DNA of 64,000 bases, taken from the NCBI RefSeq assembly GCF_023920225.1, contig NZ_CP092587.1, forward strand, positions 2,852,001 through 2,916,000, in the 5' to 3' direction. The notes under the pieces were generated by a model. It made no database searches. It had not been told where the DNA came from and saw nothing but the letters and a program-made list of their open reading frames with translations. The stretch's first letter is position 1. The number at the start of each line of letters is the position of its first letter. The position numbers and the translations under genes are program-made. This stretch comes from Vibrio gazogenes (GTDB lineage Bacteria; Pseudomonadota; Gammaproteobacteria; Enterobacterales; Vibrionaceae). Of the stretch, positions 26,618-36,348 are shown in pieces.

Positions 26618-27466
26618 TTAATTAATCTTACTCCTGATATTAATTTTAGAAGACTTAACATTTTCAAAACAATGCTTCAGTGTTTCCGTATACAAGATAT
26701 CTAACAAATACATTTGCGAAATCCGTGTGCCGATTGAATCCCCTTGGTAAAGTTCGCCTTGTGAGCTATTTTGCAGCACGATATGCGATAATTTACCGAT
26801 GGTAGAGTTCGCATTTTGCGTGATCGCGACAATGGTTGAGCCATTCTGCTGAGCGGTTTGGGCCGCTTTAATCATATCTTCGCTTTCTCCGGAGTGAGAA
26901 ATCACAACGACAAAATCATCGGGTTTAGTATATTGAATTTTGTAGTACATCGTATGCTTTTCGTTAAAGCTATTGGCATCAAAACCAATCCGATTGAACT
27001 TATACCCAGCTTCAATCGCTGATAACCCTGAGCCACCCAGTCCAATAAAAAACAGACGATTGGCTTTTTCTAATGCGTCTACCGCTTGCTGCAAAGACTC
27101 GGTCACGAGCAGTGCCTTCGTATCCCGAACACTATAGTTAATGATGGATTCAACTTTCTCGACCGTGCTGTCTAAATCATCTTCAATATAAATGTCTGGA
27201 GAAATCGCCCGTTTTTCACCTTGAGAAGAAATCATCAGCTCTTTGTGCAACTGCGCCTTAAATTCTTGATAGCCTAATGCACTGTATTTCTGACAAAAAC
27301 GGATGACAGAAGCATCACTCACACCCGTAGAAGTTGAAAACTCACGTGCTGATGCTCTGACAAAATAGCTTGGGTTTTCTATAATTTTATCAACGATCAA
27401 GGACTCTGCTTTTGTCATTGAAAAGCGAGAATTTTTAAGTTGCAGCAATAAAGGAGAAGGAGGCAT
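26618..27466 (-). CDS. RpiR/MurR-family transcriptional regulator with SIS domain
   Basis: The 282-residue protein has an N-terminal RpiR HTH (LTKAES..., ASAREFSTSTGVSDASVIRFCQKYS) and a C-terminal SIS sugar-phosphate-binding domain (LFFIGLGGSGLSAIEAGYKF, VVVISHSGESEDMIKAA, TIVAITQNANSTIGKLS). It is predicted to sense the phosphorylated sugar delivered by the adjacent PTS. A perfect AATGTAG/CTACATT palindrome 44 bp before its start suggests autoregulation, and related sites precede the PTS gene at 31757. Confidence 0.9.
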   Translation of the reverse strand: MPPSPLLLQLKNSRFSMTKAESLIVDKIIENPSYFVRASAREFSTSTGVSDASVIRFCQKYSALGYQEFKAQLHKELMISSQGEKRAISPDIYIEDDLDSTVEKVESIINYSVRDTKALLVTESLQQAVDALEKANRLFFIGLGGSGLSAIEAGYKFNRIGFDANSFNEKHTMYYKIQYTKPDDFVVVISHSGESEDMIKAAQTAQQNGSTIVAITQNANSTIGKLSHIVLQNSSQGELYQGDSIGTRISQMYLLDILYTETLKHCFENVKSSKINIRSKIN

Positions 27467-27509
27467 AAAAAGTATCTCTCATGTTTCATGCAACCATCTT
27501 ACCATATGG

Positions 27510-27529
27510 AATGTAGCATACACTACATT
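27510..27529. promoter_or_regulatory. Candidate RpiR operator upstream of rpiR
   Basis: AATGTAG-CATACA-CTACATT is a perfect 7+7 palindrome centred 53 bp before the rpiR ATG and overlapping the stop codon of the epimerase gene. It shares GTAG(C) and CTACATT elements with the sites at 31814-31860, as expected of a common regulator. Confidence 0.65.
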
Positions 27530-28368
27530 AGCTTAATCTCATTTACCGTCGTAAACCTTTCCCCCGATGCCAGCCTGATGATGCCGGGTTTGTCAGTAAG
27601 TGCTAATAAAGTGTCTTGACTTGAAGGCGCGGTAATGCCGAAACACGGCTCGATACAGATAAACTCACACGCGGGCTTCTTCCAAATCACAAGATAAGGC
27701 ACATCGGGAAATGATAGACCTAACGCTTTCATCCCATCGTTTACAACGATGCATTGCGCTTGAGGCTCTCGGATATAAATCGCACCTCTGGAAAAATCAA
27801 CATCGGACAGGGACAAAGACAACCCCATATCTAAGTGCGGCTGCGAAACAAAATCAACAAAGCCTTGATTGCCGTAGCAATAATGCTGCGGCGAATCTTC
27901 AAAGATTAAATCAACATCATGACTGACGGAAAAAGCCGGATGAAAACCGAGAGAAAATAGCAGCGCCTCTTCCTGATCATTAACCACATCAAAGCGAACT
28001 TTGACGGTGTCTTTATCTAAGGTGTAACTCACGGATAAATCAAAACAATATGGGTAAACCAAGCGACTTTGTTCGCTATCGCGCAACCCTAAAACGACAC
28101 GCTGCGAATCATGTGTTCTCAATTCAAACCGTGAGTTTCGGGCAAACCCATGGCGGGGCAGTGCATAAGTCTGCCCTTTCGCTTGATACTGACCGTTAGG
28201 CAGGTTACCAACAATCGGAAAGAGAATCGGCGCTCGACCCTGCCATGCCTCTCCCTGCCACAAAAGCTCTTCATGACGGGTCTTGGACCAGATAGATACA
28301 AGTTCAGCACCCAACTGATTTATGCTGACACGCAGACACTCATTTTCGATACCGTAGGTCATTGCCAT
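27523..28368 (-). CDS. Aldose 1-epimerase family protein (LacX/GalM-like), 281 aa
   Basis: Signatures are LPRHGFARNSRFEL, SLGFHPAFSV (catalytic His region) and YLVIWKKPACEFICIEPCFG, typical of the LacX/YeaD side of the aldose-1-epimerase family. It would interconvert alpha and beta anomers of the hexose or hexose-phosphate released in this pathway. Its ATG overlaps the sulfatase stop codon (TAATG), so the two are translationally coupled and it likely acts just after desulfation. Confidence 0.88.
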   Translation of the reverse strand: MAMTYGIENECLRVSINQLGAELVSIWSKTRHEELLWQGEAWQGRAPILFPIVGNLPNGQYQAKGQTYALPRHGFARNSRFELRTHDSQRVVLGLRDSEQSRLVYPYCFDLSVSYTLDKDTVKVRFDVVNDQEEALLFSLGFHPAFSVSHDVDLIFEDSPQHYCYGNQGFVDFVSQPHLDMGLSLSLSDVDFSRGAIYIREPQAQCIVVNDGMKALGLSFPDVPYLVIWKKPACEFICIEPCFGITAPSSQDTLLALTDKPGIIRLASGERFTTVNEIKLM

Positions 28369-30131
28369 TAGTCATATCTCATGGCTAGATTGAGCTGATA
28401 AATGGCTTTTTTAAGTAACTCATCCTGATACAAAATTCTGGCTAGCTCATAGACACGTTCAGGCGTGATTTGCCCGTTGTCATCAATGTGTGCTAATAAG
28501 TTTTGCTTATCTTGTGCTGGGTTATCGGAAATATGTCCAAGGACTTCTAATCCTTCAGCGACACAATGATGGCTTAGATTATAATTTTGATAAGCAGAAA
28601 GCTGATACTGCTCAAATTGAAGCTTTTCTTGGCGAATGTTCTGAAGTGTTAGGTCCTCCAGAGCGTAGCGTTGATATAGCTCCTCAGGCGCTTCATTCTC
28701 AATCAACAAGGCTTTAATTTTCTCCAGCAGAGACAACGCTAACTCATCATTATCAAGCGGATGAATTTGCTCCGGATCCGCGTCAATATCAAATAGCTTG
28801 TCACCAAATCGATATGAATTGGTGTAATTAACCGACGTTGGAATTCTCAACACTGGCGTCTCATTGGTAAACGCAAATCCGTCACACAATGTCGCCCCTT
28901 TTAACTGCGCTTGAGTAAAACGACTATCAATTGCCGTTGGCATCAAGGTGTACTCATACTGAGAATTGTGACGTTCTTTCGGTGAACGCATATAAACGTA
29001 TTGACCATCCGTAATGTTGAGGTGAGCGCCATAATAACCGTATAACGCATGTGAACGGATGGGCTGATTATCACGTAATGCAGAATAAAAAGAACGGCCA
29101 TGCATATGCGGGGGAACGTCATGACCAAAGAAATCCAGTAATGTGGCAGGTATATCAATCAATTGCCCCAAGAAGTCTGTTTTCACATCTTTCAACTTCA
29201 AACGTGGATCCCAATAGAAAAATGGCGTATGTGCGACTTCTTCGTATAAAGGCATGATGTTTTTGCCCCACCAGTCATGCTCTCCTAACAAGAATCCATG
29301 ATCAGTACAAACCATCAACATGGTATCGTCCCAAAGCTGATTGTCGTCAAACATATCTAAGACTTTACCAAGATAGTCATCACACATCGTCAGTAATGCT
29401 TTATAGAATTTTTGAATCAGTTGTTGTTTCTCTGCTGAATCCGTATTGGCGTTGTAGTACATCCAACCATTAAAGTCAGACTGGGTACATCCATACATCT
29501 GTAGATATTTTTCCGGCACAAAGAAGGGTTCATGAGGATCGAAACATTCGAGTTGTAAGAACCAATTGTCTTGATCCAAGTTAGTCCTGATGAAGGACAA
29601 TCCCTCTTCAATCGTCCGGCTTAGCGTGTGCTCCAACTCGGTTTTCATGTACTCACGATTGATCATATCTTGCGCAATGCGTCTTTTGCGTCGCTCTACA
29701 ACAACTTGCTGCTCTTGCCCTTCGGCATCATAGACAACGTCAGGTTTCTCAACGTGCCCTTTCCAAGCGTCACCTTCCTGACCACGAATGAATTCAAAAG
29801 TCGTATAACGCGTATGGTAAGTTGCCCCACCATCACGCCAATAATGTTTATGATCAGTAACGAGATGCGTATGAATTTTATTTTTAGATAAATATTCAGG
29901 CATTGAGAAATCAAAAGGTTCGATAGGCCCCCAGCTACGATGAAGGAAATTGTACCTGCCAGTGTGCAGGTCCCTTCTCGCAGGCATACACGGCATGCTG
30001 CCAACGAAAAACTTATCAAACTGAACGGTTTTTTTCGCTAAACGTTCAAAGTTCGGTGTAATGGCATCACCACCATATGTTGATAGATGATGACGAGTTA
30101 ACGTATCAAACATTAATACAACTGCTTTCAT
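28368..30131 (-). CDS. Cytoplasmic Cys-type sulfatase, 587 aa
   Basis: There is no signal peptide: the metal-site strand begins at residue 2 (KAVVLMFDTLTRHHLSTYG). The maturation motif is Cys48-M-P-A-R52 (formylglycine formed from Cys), with LHTGR after it, VTDHKHYW, and CTDHGFLLGEHDWWGKN near the C-terminal metal site. Unlike the three exported Ser-type enzymes of this window, it should work inside the cell on a PTS-imported sulfated sugar phosphate. It lies between the PTS gene (67 bp upstream) and the epimerase (overlapping). Confidence 0.92.
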   Translation of the reverse strand: MKAVVLMFDTLTRHHLSTYGGDAITPNFERLAKKTVQFDKFFVGSMPCMPARRDLHTGRYNFLHRSWGPIEPFDFSMPEYLSKNKIHTHLVTDHKHYWRDGGATYHTRYTTFEFIRGQEGDAWKGHVEKPDVVYDAEGQEQQVVVERRKRRIAQDMINREYMKTELEHTLSRTIEEGLSFIRTNLDQDNWFLQLECFDPHEPFFVPEKYLQMYGCTQSDFNGWMYYNANTDSAEKQQLIQKFYKALLTMCDDYLGKVLDMFDDNQLWDDTMLMVCTDHGFLLGEHDWWGKNIMPLYEEVAHTPFFYWDPRLKLKDVKTDFLGQLIDIPATLLDFFGHDVPPHMHGRSFYSALRDNQPIRSHALYGYYGAHLNITDGQYVYMRSPKERHNSQYEYTLMPTAIDSRFTQAQLKGATLCDGFAFTNETPVLRIPTSVNYTNSYRFGDKLFDIDADPEQIHPLDNDELALSLLEKIKALLIENEAPEELYQRYALEDLTLQNIRQEKLQFEQYQLSAYQNYNLSHHCVAEGLEVLGHISDNPAQDKQNLLAHIDDNGQITPERVYELARILYQDELLKKAIYQLNLAMRYD

Positions 30132-30197
30132 TTTTTTCCCTTGCTCATCTCAATGAAAAGAATGAAAAGGATGGTGCGGTATACACCATCCGTCTCA

Positions 30198-31757
30198 CTA
30201 AGCGCTGTGAATCATATATTCATCAAGTTGATTTTTAATAACGGTCACCTGAGGGCCAAATATAACTTGAATCCCAGTATCTTGAATGACGGTCGCTAAT
30301 GCGCCATAAGATTTAAATTTCTCATCCTGTACAAGGCTTGCGTCTTTTACATTGACACGGAGTCGTGTCGCACAGCAATCTAAATCCAGAATGTTGTCTT
30401 TGCCACCGAATGCCTGAATGATGCCTTTTAGTTTCTCGTCACCCGTTACAGAAGCACTCCCTTCACTAGCATCGTCTTCTACATCATCTCGGCGTCCCGG
30501 TGTATTCAGATCTTTCCAAGTAATCAATGTTCTAAAGACTAAGTAATAGTATGCGAACATGAAGGCACCGACAGGGAACATCAGTAAATAGTTCGTTTTA
30601 TCATTGCCTTGCATAATACCGAACAGCGTAAAGTCAATTGCGCCACCAGAGAATGTCATCCCCACGGTGATATCAAGCATATGACAAAGCATGAATGCTA
30701 AACCAACACCGATAACGTGGAACACATATAGAATTGGAGCGGTAAATAAGAAGATGAATTCCAGTGGCTCAGTGATACCAGTAATAAAAGAAGTCAGTGC
30801 AGCTGACAATAAAATCCCAGCGACTTTCTTACGATTTTCCGGTTTTGCACAATGGTACATAGCCAAAGCGGCACCTGGCATACCAAACATAAAGTCAGCA
30901 AAACGTCCTGACATGAACCGAGAAACACCTTCAAAATATTTCACTGTATGAGGGTCTGCGAGCTGAGCAAAGAAGATGTTCTGTGTCCCTTGCACCAATT
31001 GACCATTCACAACCGCTTCACCACCGACACTGGTAAACCAGAACGGCATATAGAAAATATGGTGAAGACCTAAAGGAAGCAGTGTTTTCAGGATTGCACC
31101 AAATGCAAACGTTCCTACATAACCCGTTGTTTCAACTAAGCTTCCCAGACCTGAAATACCTTGCTGAAAAAACGGCCAGAAGAAGTATAAGAACACACCG
31201 AGAAAAATAGACGCAAATGAAGCGACGATAGGAACAAAACGTGAGCCACTAAAAAATGCTAATAAAGAATGGAGTTCGGCTTTGTAGTATTTCCCATGAA
31301 CAACGGCAACCAATATACCGCATAAAATACCCCCTAAAACACCGGTTTGTAAGGTCTGAGTCCCTAACACCATAGCTTGACCGGCTTCTTTTAAGTTTGA
31401 AGCTTCTAAGGTCCCGGTAATGGTTAGCATCGCATTGATTGTCACATTCATAATCAAAAATGCTAATACAGCAGCCAGCCCGGCTGTACCTTTATCCGAT
31501 TTTGCTAAACCAACAGCCACACCGACACAAAACAATAGCGACAAGTTGCCAAATACGACAGCTCCCGCACTTCTCATCAGTATAAACAGAGACTGCAAAA
31601 ATTGAATATCCAACATTGGATACATTTCGATGGTATGTGGATTCGAAAATACGCCGCCTATCCCGAGGAGTAGACCAGCAGCAGGCAGAACTGCAATAGG
31701 AAGCATAAATGCCTTCCCCAAGTTCTGCGCTTTTGAAAACAATTTTGAGTTTTTCAT
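30198..31757 (-). CDS. PTS EIICB component, glucose/maltose/GlcNAc family (MalX/PtsG-like), 519 aa
   Basis: The EIIC domain comes first (FMLPIAVLPAAGLLLGIGG, then MTFSGGAIDFTLFG and SFITGITEPLEFIFLF, the hallmark of this family) and an EIIB domain follows, with its phosphorylated Cys in DLDCCATRLRVNV near residue 460. No EIIA is fused, so EIIA-Glc (Crr) probably supplies phosphate. As the first gene of the operon with a Cys-type sulfatase, an epimerase and an RpiR regulator, it likely imports a sulfated hexose or amino sugar. Operator-like repeats lie 55-105 bp upstream. Confidence 0.92.
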   Translation of the reverse strand: MKNSKLFSKAQNLGKAFMLPIAVLPAAGLLLGIGGVFSNPHTIEMYPMLDIQFLQSLFILMRSAGAVVFGNLSLLFCVGVAVGLAKSDKGTAGLAAVLAFLIMNVTINAMLTITGTLEASNLKEAGQAMVLGTQTLQTGVLGGILCGILVAVVHGKYYKAELHSLLAFFSGSRFVPIVASFASIFLGVFLYFFWPFFQQGISGLGSLVETTGYVGTFAFGAILKTLLPLGLHHIFYMPFWFTSVGGEAVVNGQLVQGTQNIFFAQLADPHTVKYFEGVSRFMSGRFADFMFGMPGAALAMYHCAKPENRKKVAGILLSAALTSFITGITEPLEFIFLFTAPILYVFHVIGVGLAFMLCHMLDITVGMTFSGGAIDFTLFGIMQGNDKTNYLLMFPVGAFMFAYYYLVFRTLITWKDLNTPGRRDDVEDDASEGSASVTGDEKLKGIIQAFGGKDNILDLDCCATRLRVNVKDASLVQDEKFKSYGALATVIQDTGIQVIFGPQVTVIKNQLDEYMIHSA

Positions 31758-31810
31758 ATCAGACCTTTTGCTTCGTTATGTTTTTTTTCTCTTTATGAAT
31801 AATACGTCAA

Positions 31811-31860
31811 AAAGTAGCGAGTGCTACATTTTGTAATCAAAAAAGTGACGATTGCTACAT
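31811..31860. promoter_or_regulatory. Tandem candidate RpiR operators before the PTS gene
   Basis: GTAGC-GAGT-GCTAC (31814-31827) is a perfect palindrome followed by ATTT. A second, imperfect copy GTGAC-GATT-GCTAC lies at 31845-31859, about 31 bp (three helical turns) away. Both resemble the palindrome before rpiR. They lie 55-105 bp before the PTS start, where a repressor would cover the promoter. Confidence 0.65.
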
Positions 31861-32060
31861 TTATTTTTATAATATTATCAGTAGCGATCAGCCGCGCTCG
31901 ATGAGAAACCACATAAAAATATAATAATAATCAATATGTTAGGATAAAAATTTGCATGGAATTATATGATGATGGTAAATAAACATTTAGATAGGAAATC
32001 GGAGCGATACTGCTACATCAACGATGAAGCTGGCGACACGATGTGCAAACGAGGCTCGAT

Positions 32061-32090
32061 AAAGGGAAAACGCTCAAGAGTCATGAGCGT
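32061..32090 (-). terminator. Intrinsic terminator of the PAS chemoreceptor gene
   Basis: On the minus strand ACGCTCA (32090-32084) and TGAGCGT (32076-32070) form a 7-bp stem with a short loop, followed by TTTCCCTTT. It lies about 45 bp after the chemoreceptor stop. The remaining bases between here and 31860 show no supported gene. Confidence 0.6.
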
Positions 32091-32134
32091 CTTCTTTTCA
32101 TTTTTTGTATTGATCATAGGGGCTTTGCCTGACG

Positions 32135-33490
32135 TTATGACACATTTTTAACCTCAATCATATTGCTGTCTGTTTGGGCTGTATTGTCGATTAATCCGTC
32201 AATTTTTCTCATTTTTTCAAGCTGAGCCTGAAGTTTCAATGACAACTCACTCAGCTCCGAGGCAGAGATGGATGTCTCTTCCGCAGATGTTGCCGTCGAG
32301 TGGACCACCTCATCAATTTCTGACATACCCTGATTGACCTGACTCAATCCGGTCGCCTGACTTTGCGATGCATTATCGATCTCTTCGATGGTGTCGGTGA
32401 TAGTTGCCACATGCTTAACAATCTCACCCAATGCACTCACACATTTTTGTGATATTGCATTACCCTTCTCGATATTTCCTACTGATATCTGAATATACTC
32501 CGCCGACTCACTCGCAGCGGTTGAACTGCGCTCAGCAAGCTTTCTGACTTCATCGGCTACCACAGCAAAACCGCGCCCCATTTCGCCGGCCCGAGCAGCC
32601 TCAATGGAAGCATTCAGTGCCAGTAGATTAGTCTGAGATGCAATATCATCAATGACATTAATAATTTCACTAATCGCATCGCTTGAGCGATTAATTTCCT
32701 GCATCGCTTGCTCAAGTTCTCTTATTTCATCGGAGGCCATGGTCGCCGCTCGCTGTGCTTCGGTCGAGACAGCACTAGCTCTTGATGCACGCTCGGCATT
32801 GTCATTAGCCTGAGTAAGAATTTCATTAAGCGAGCTACCGATTTGGGTAACAGAGGCCGCTTGCTGAGTTGACCCGACGGTCAGCGCATGGCTGGCATCA
32901 TTCAGGTTCTTTGCCCCTAATGTAAGGTTTTCACTGATAGCATCCACATCTTTGTACACGGATTTTAGCGCAACCTTTTCTGATATTTCCTGTACATATT
33001 CAACATGGCCTATCTTGTTGCCATTTAATCCATTGATGTAAAAAGTGTCGACACGAAAATATTTGTCCCATTGGTGAAAGGATGTGGTCTGTTTGCCTTT
33101 TCTTAAACAGTTCACCCCACAGTCTTCGGTGTTACAGATATTTGCTCCCCAGTTTGAACAGTGCATTCCAAGTACGTCCCCACGTTTGACTCCCAGAGGA
33201 TCGGTAGCAGCGCGATTGACAAACGTCCACTTCATATCCATATCAGTGACAGAGAGTGGATTTGGGATAGTATCGAGGATCTGCTCATAAAAATTGAATT
33301 TCTCTTTTGCTAAACGTTCCATCTTCATTAGGCAACCGAGCACCCCCGCTATCGCTACAACCAAAATCAGCAGGTTGGTGTTTTCTATTGCGAATAGTAA
33401 AGCGACAACTATAGATGCGATGCAGATACCTAATGCTAGACGGTAGTATTTGTTCATATGCTTTCCTCTATCCCCGATTCTCTCAATCAT
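32135..33490 (-). CDS. Methyl-accepting chemotaxis protein with Cys-rich PAS domain, 451 aa
   Basis: Two close membrane segments (residues about 16-34 and 38-50) leave almost no periplasmic part, so sensing must be intracellular or membrane-linked. A PAS domain follows (about 65-170) with an unusual insertion holding four cysteines ([25 protein letters not shown]), possibly a metal, heme or redox site. The C-terminal signalling domain has the standard tip [21 protein letters not shown]. It has no HAMP domain I can see. The true start may be the ATG at 33457 (MNKYYRL), which has AGAGGAAAGC before it. It is not RAT-controlled. Confidence 0.88.
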   Translation of the reverse strand: MIERIGDRGKHMNKYYRLALGICIASIVVALLFAIENTNLLILVVAIAGVLGCLMKMERLAKEKFNFYEQILDTIPNPLSVTDMDMKWTFVNRAATDPLGVKRGDVLGMHCSNWGANICNTEDCGVNCLRKGKQTTSFHQWDKYFRVDTFYINGLNGNKIGHVEYVQEISEKVALKSVYKDVDAISENLTLGAKNLNDASHALTVGSTQQAASVTQIGSSLNEILTQANDNAERASRASAVSTEAQRAATMASDEIRELEQAMQEINRSSDAISEIINVIDDIASQTNLLALNASIEAARAGEMGRGFAVVADEVRKLAERSSTAASESAEYIQISVGNIEKGNAISQKCVSALGEIVKHVATITDTIEEIDNASQSQATGLSQVNQGMSEIDEVVHSTATSAEETSISASELSELSLKLQAQLEKMRKIDGLIDNTAQTDSNMIEVKNVS

Positions 33491-33862
33491 TGTCGATTAA
33501 ATTGTAGGCCACATTAAGAGCAAAATCACTGGAGGCAGAGACGCACACTGACATTCCTAACCGTGGTCACAAATCCAATATCGGGCACCTCGCTTTTACG
33601 GGCAACAAATACTATGCTAGTTATCAGTTAAACCCATTGATTTAGTTTGTATCGTGGGTTACTCCTCCCCCAAAAGTAATCCCCAACGAGACGAAGTATG
33701 TGGTTGGTCCCGAACCAGCTCAGTTCAGAGAACATCAGCGCACAACAAACCTTCTTCATTTCCCGGTGACTCTCGGGAGAATCTTTCCTTAAACCCTTGG
33801 TAAGATTAGTGTAGTGTGGGAATCAATTTGTTATCAAACCGTTTAATGATAAGCAGGCACCT
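33491..33862. other. Intergenic region, no supported gene
   Basis: Divergent promoter region between the PAS chemoreceptor and the M3 peptidase. No ORF with a ribosome-binding site and no recognisable regulatory site was found. A short CTCCCCC/GGGG-type dyad near 33664-33690 is too weak to name. Confidence 0.4.
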
Positions 33863-35710
33863 ATGACTCCGACCGAAACGCTCAATACTTTAAACCACAG
33901 CTACCTCGCAATTCATCGCAAGAAAGAGGATCTGTTCTGGTCAACCTATATGGGAACCAGTGATGCCCACGACCAATCCGCCCAAGCACAAACCGAATGG
34001 ACCAATTATCTCAGTAACCCACAGAAAATTGCTGACCTAAAACAAGCGATTACTGAAGCGGAAAAGCTGATTGACCCGCAGGAACGAGAATCAACACTGA
34101 TCGGGTTGCAGGGCTGGCTGGCGATGTTTCAGGCGCACGCTATCGAAACTCCGGAAGGCAATCAACTGAAAGAAAAACTCATCAATTTTGAAGCAGACCT
34201 GTTTGAGAAAAAGCAGCAACATGTCATGACTTATCACGATGAAAAGGGCAATGAGGTTGAAGGGTCATTGCCTGTACTCAGTTCCGTGATCCGCACGAAT
34301 GATAATGAGCAAGTGCGTCAGTCTGCGCATCAGGCGTTAATGGATCTGGAACAGTGGCTACTACATAACGGATTTTTGGATCTGGTGAAACTGAGAAATC
34401 AATTTGCCCGCACTCTCGGCTTTGATTCTTTCTTTGATTACTCGGTAGTAAAAACTGAGCAGATGACTTCCGAGCAGTTGTTTACCATTCTGGATGATTT
34501 TGAACAGCGTACCCGACCAAACCACCAGAACAGTCTGGATAACCTTGCTAAAGAGAAAGGCGAACAGGCATTACAGGCACATAATTTCCCGTTTTCTTTT
34601 GCCGGAGATGTCATGCGACAATTGGACCCTTATGTCCCCTTTTCTCAGTCACTTCGTCGTTGGGTGGAATCATTCGGTCGTCTGAATATTGACTATTCCG
34701 GTGCGGAGTTAACCCTTGATCTGCTTGATCGTAAAGGAAAATACCAGAATGGCTTCTGCCACGGTCCAATTCCATCTTTTATCGATCAAGGGAACTGGAT
34801 TGCGGCACAGGTGAATTTTACCAGTAACGCCAAACCGGATCAGGTCGGTAGCGGTTACGACGGCATAAACACCCTGTTCCACGAAGGAGGCCACGCCGCC
34901 CATTTTGCCAATGTAAAAATGAACTCGCCCTGCTTTTCTCAGGAATTTGCCCCGACCTCAATGGCTTACGCTGAAACTCAGTCGATGTTCTGTGACAGTT
35001 TGCTGACCGATGCCGACTGGTTAAAACAGTATGCGAAAAACGCCGCTGGCGAAGCAGTACCGGATACCATCATCAAACAGATGATTGATAGCCGTCAGCC
35101 TTTTAAAGCCTACACAGAACGAAGCATTCTGGTTGTACCATACTTTGAACGGGCACTGTATCAGTTAAGCGATGACGAACTAACGCCTGAAACAGTGACC
35201 AAACTGGCGCGAAATATGGAACAGCGCATTTTAGGATTGGCATGTAGTCCCAGACCGTTAATGGCAATCCCACATCTTTTATCGGATGAGTCAGCATGTT
35301 CGTATCAGGGCTATTTGCTGGCACATATGGCGGTGTATCAGACCCGAGCATATTTTACCCGAACATTGGGTTACTTGACTGACAATACGGAAATTGGTCC
35401 TTTACTTGCGAAACACTACTGGTCTAGAGGCAATCATCTTTCACATAATCAGACCATTGAGAGCCTGACTGGAGAACGATTTAATGCCAAATATCTCGCC
35501 GACGCATGTAACCTTTCAGCAGAAGACGCATGGAAAATAGAGCAACAGAAAATTGCCGACTTATCTTCCCGGAAGCGATCTGACGTCGCACCGCTCAATG
35601 CCAGAATAAAAGTCGTGGATGGTGATACAGTAATCAGTGACAACTTGGTATCTGACGAAGATTTGTGTCGTCGGTTTGAAACTTATATTGCTGAGGAATA
35701 CGGTTGTTAG
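33863..35710 (+). CDS. M3 family metallopeptidase (oligopeptidase), 615 aa
   Basis: The zinc-binding motif H340-E-G-G-H344 (TLFHEGGHAAHFANV) with a downstream acidic ligand region (EFAPTSMAYAETQSMF) marks the thimet/oligoendopeptidase family. There is no signal peptide, so it is a cytosolic oligopeptidase that trims short peptides. Length is near the family norm. It is a single gene with its own terminator downstream and no obvious link to its neighbours. Confidence 0.9.
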   Translation: MTPTETLNTLNHSYLAIHRKKEDLFWSTYMGTSDAHDQSAQAQTEWTNYLSNPQKIADLKQAITEAEKLIDPQERESTLIGLQGWLAMFQAHAIETPEGNQLKEKLINFEADLFEKKQQHVMTYHDEKGNEVEGSLPVLSSVIRTNDNEQVRQSAHQALMDLEQWLLHNGFLDLVKLRNQFARTLGFDSFFDYSVVKTEQMTSEQLFTILDDFEQRTRPNHQNSLDNLAKEKGEQALQAHNFPFSFAGDVMRQLDPYVPFSQSLRRWVESFGRLNIDYSGAELTLDLLDRKGKYQNGFCHGPIPSFIDQGNWIAAQVNFTSNAKPDQVGSGYDGINTLFHEGGHAAHFANVKMNSPCFSQEFAPTSMAYAETQSMFCDSLLTDADWLKQYAKNAAGEAVPDTIIKQMIDSRQPFKAYTERSILVVPYFERALYQLSDDELTPETVTKLARNMEQRILGLACSPRPLMAIPHLLSDESACSYQGYLLAHMAVYQTRAYFTRTLGYLTDNTEIGPLLAKHYWSRGNHLSHNQTIESLTGERFNAKYLADACNLSAEDAWKIEQQKIADLSSRKRSDVAPLNARIKVVDGDTVISDNLVSDEDLCRRFETYIAEEYGC

Positions 35711-35752
35711 TGAATTGAATCTGGCTAAATTCTTTGTCAAAAAATAGGAAAA

Positions 35753-35805
35753 TGGGCCGATAGATAGTGATACCTTTCCCTTCATCTATCCGGCCGATTT
35801 TTTAT
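35753..35805 (+). terminator. Intrinsic terminator of the M3 peptidase gene
   Basis: GGCCGATAGAT (about 35754-35764) pairs with ATCTATCCGGCC (about 35787-35798, one bulged C), followed by GATTTTTTATTT. Confidence 0.7.
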
Positions 35806-35928
35806 TTGAGTATCATGTGGCTAAGTCGGGTCATATCGCGTACACAAGTTTTGCGATTTTCATCCTTAGGGTAAATAAAAATAAAAATAAACCTATCTTT
35901 AATCTTTTAAACCTGTATAGTCGACCTT

Positions 35929-36082
35929 GCTCTGACAAAGAGTTGTTTCAAGATAAAAAATATAAAGTAAGTTTTCAGCGTTATCCCTAGCAAGTTTTTC
36001 TCTGTATCTCCCTTAATTCTCTATCCCAAAAATAATGCTTATGTTCAGTGCACCTTAATTTTAATTTAATAAGGGGCATAAT
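35929..36082 (+). promoter_or_regulatory. Cold-shock 5' leader, copy 1
   Basis: A 154-nt untranslated leader precedes the cold-shock ORF, as in cspA-type genes whose leader folds differently at low temperature. It holds the sequence blocks GAGTTGTTTCA, TATAAAGT, CTAGCAAGTTT, CTTAATTCTCTATC, GTTCAGTGCACCTTAA and an AAGGGGC ribosome-binding site. The same blocks recur in order at 36349-36499. Confidence 0.75.
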
Positions 36083-36295
36083 ATGTCTAATCAAGTCATT
36101 GGTACAGTAAAGTGGTTTAATGAAACGAAAGGTTTCGGTTTCATTTCTCAAAATAATGGTGACGATCTTTTTGTTCACTTCCGAAGCATCGTTGGTGATG
36201 GGTTTAAAAAACTCATTGAAGGCGACAAGGTTTCTTTTACCGTAGGTAGAGGACCTAAAGGTTTTCAAGCAGAAAATGTAACGACACTTCAGTAG
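36083..36295 (+). CDS. Cold-shock protein, CspA family, 70 aa
   Basis: A single cold-shock OB-fold domain with both RNA-binding motifs: KGFGFI (RNP1) at residues 16-21 and LFVHF (RNP2), plus the N-terminal [11 protein letters not shown]. Such proteins melt RNA secondary structure and bind single-stranded nucleic acid. A 12-bp inverted repeat CTTCCTTATCAC/GTGATAAGGAAG (36311-36343) follows the stop, without a U-tract. It may be a 3' stabilising hairpin. Confidence 0.95.
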   Translation: MSNQVIGTVKWFNETKGFGFISQNNGDDLFVHFRSIVGDGFKKLIEGDKVSFTVGRGPKGFQAENVTTLQ

Positions 36296-36348
36296 TCTTA
36301 CAAGTTTTGTCTTCCTTATCACGCCTAGAAAGTGATAAGGAAGTAGTC

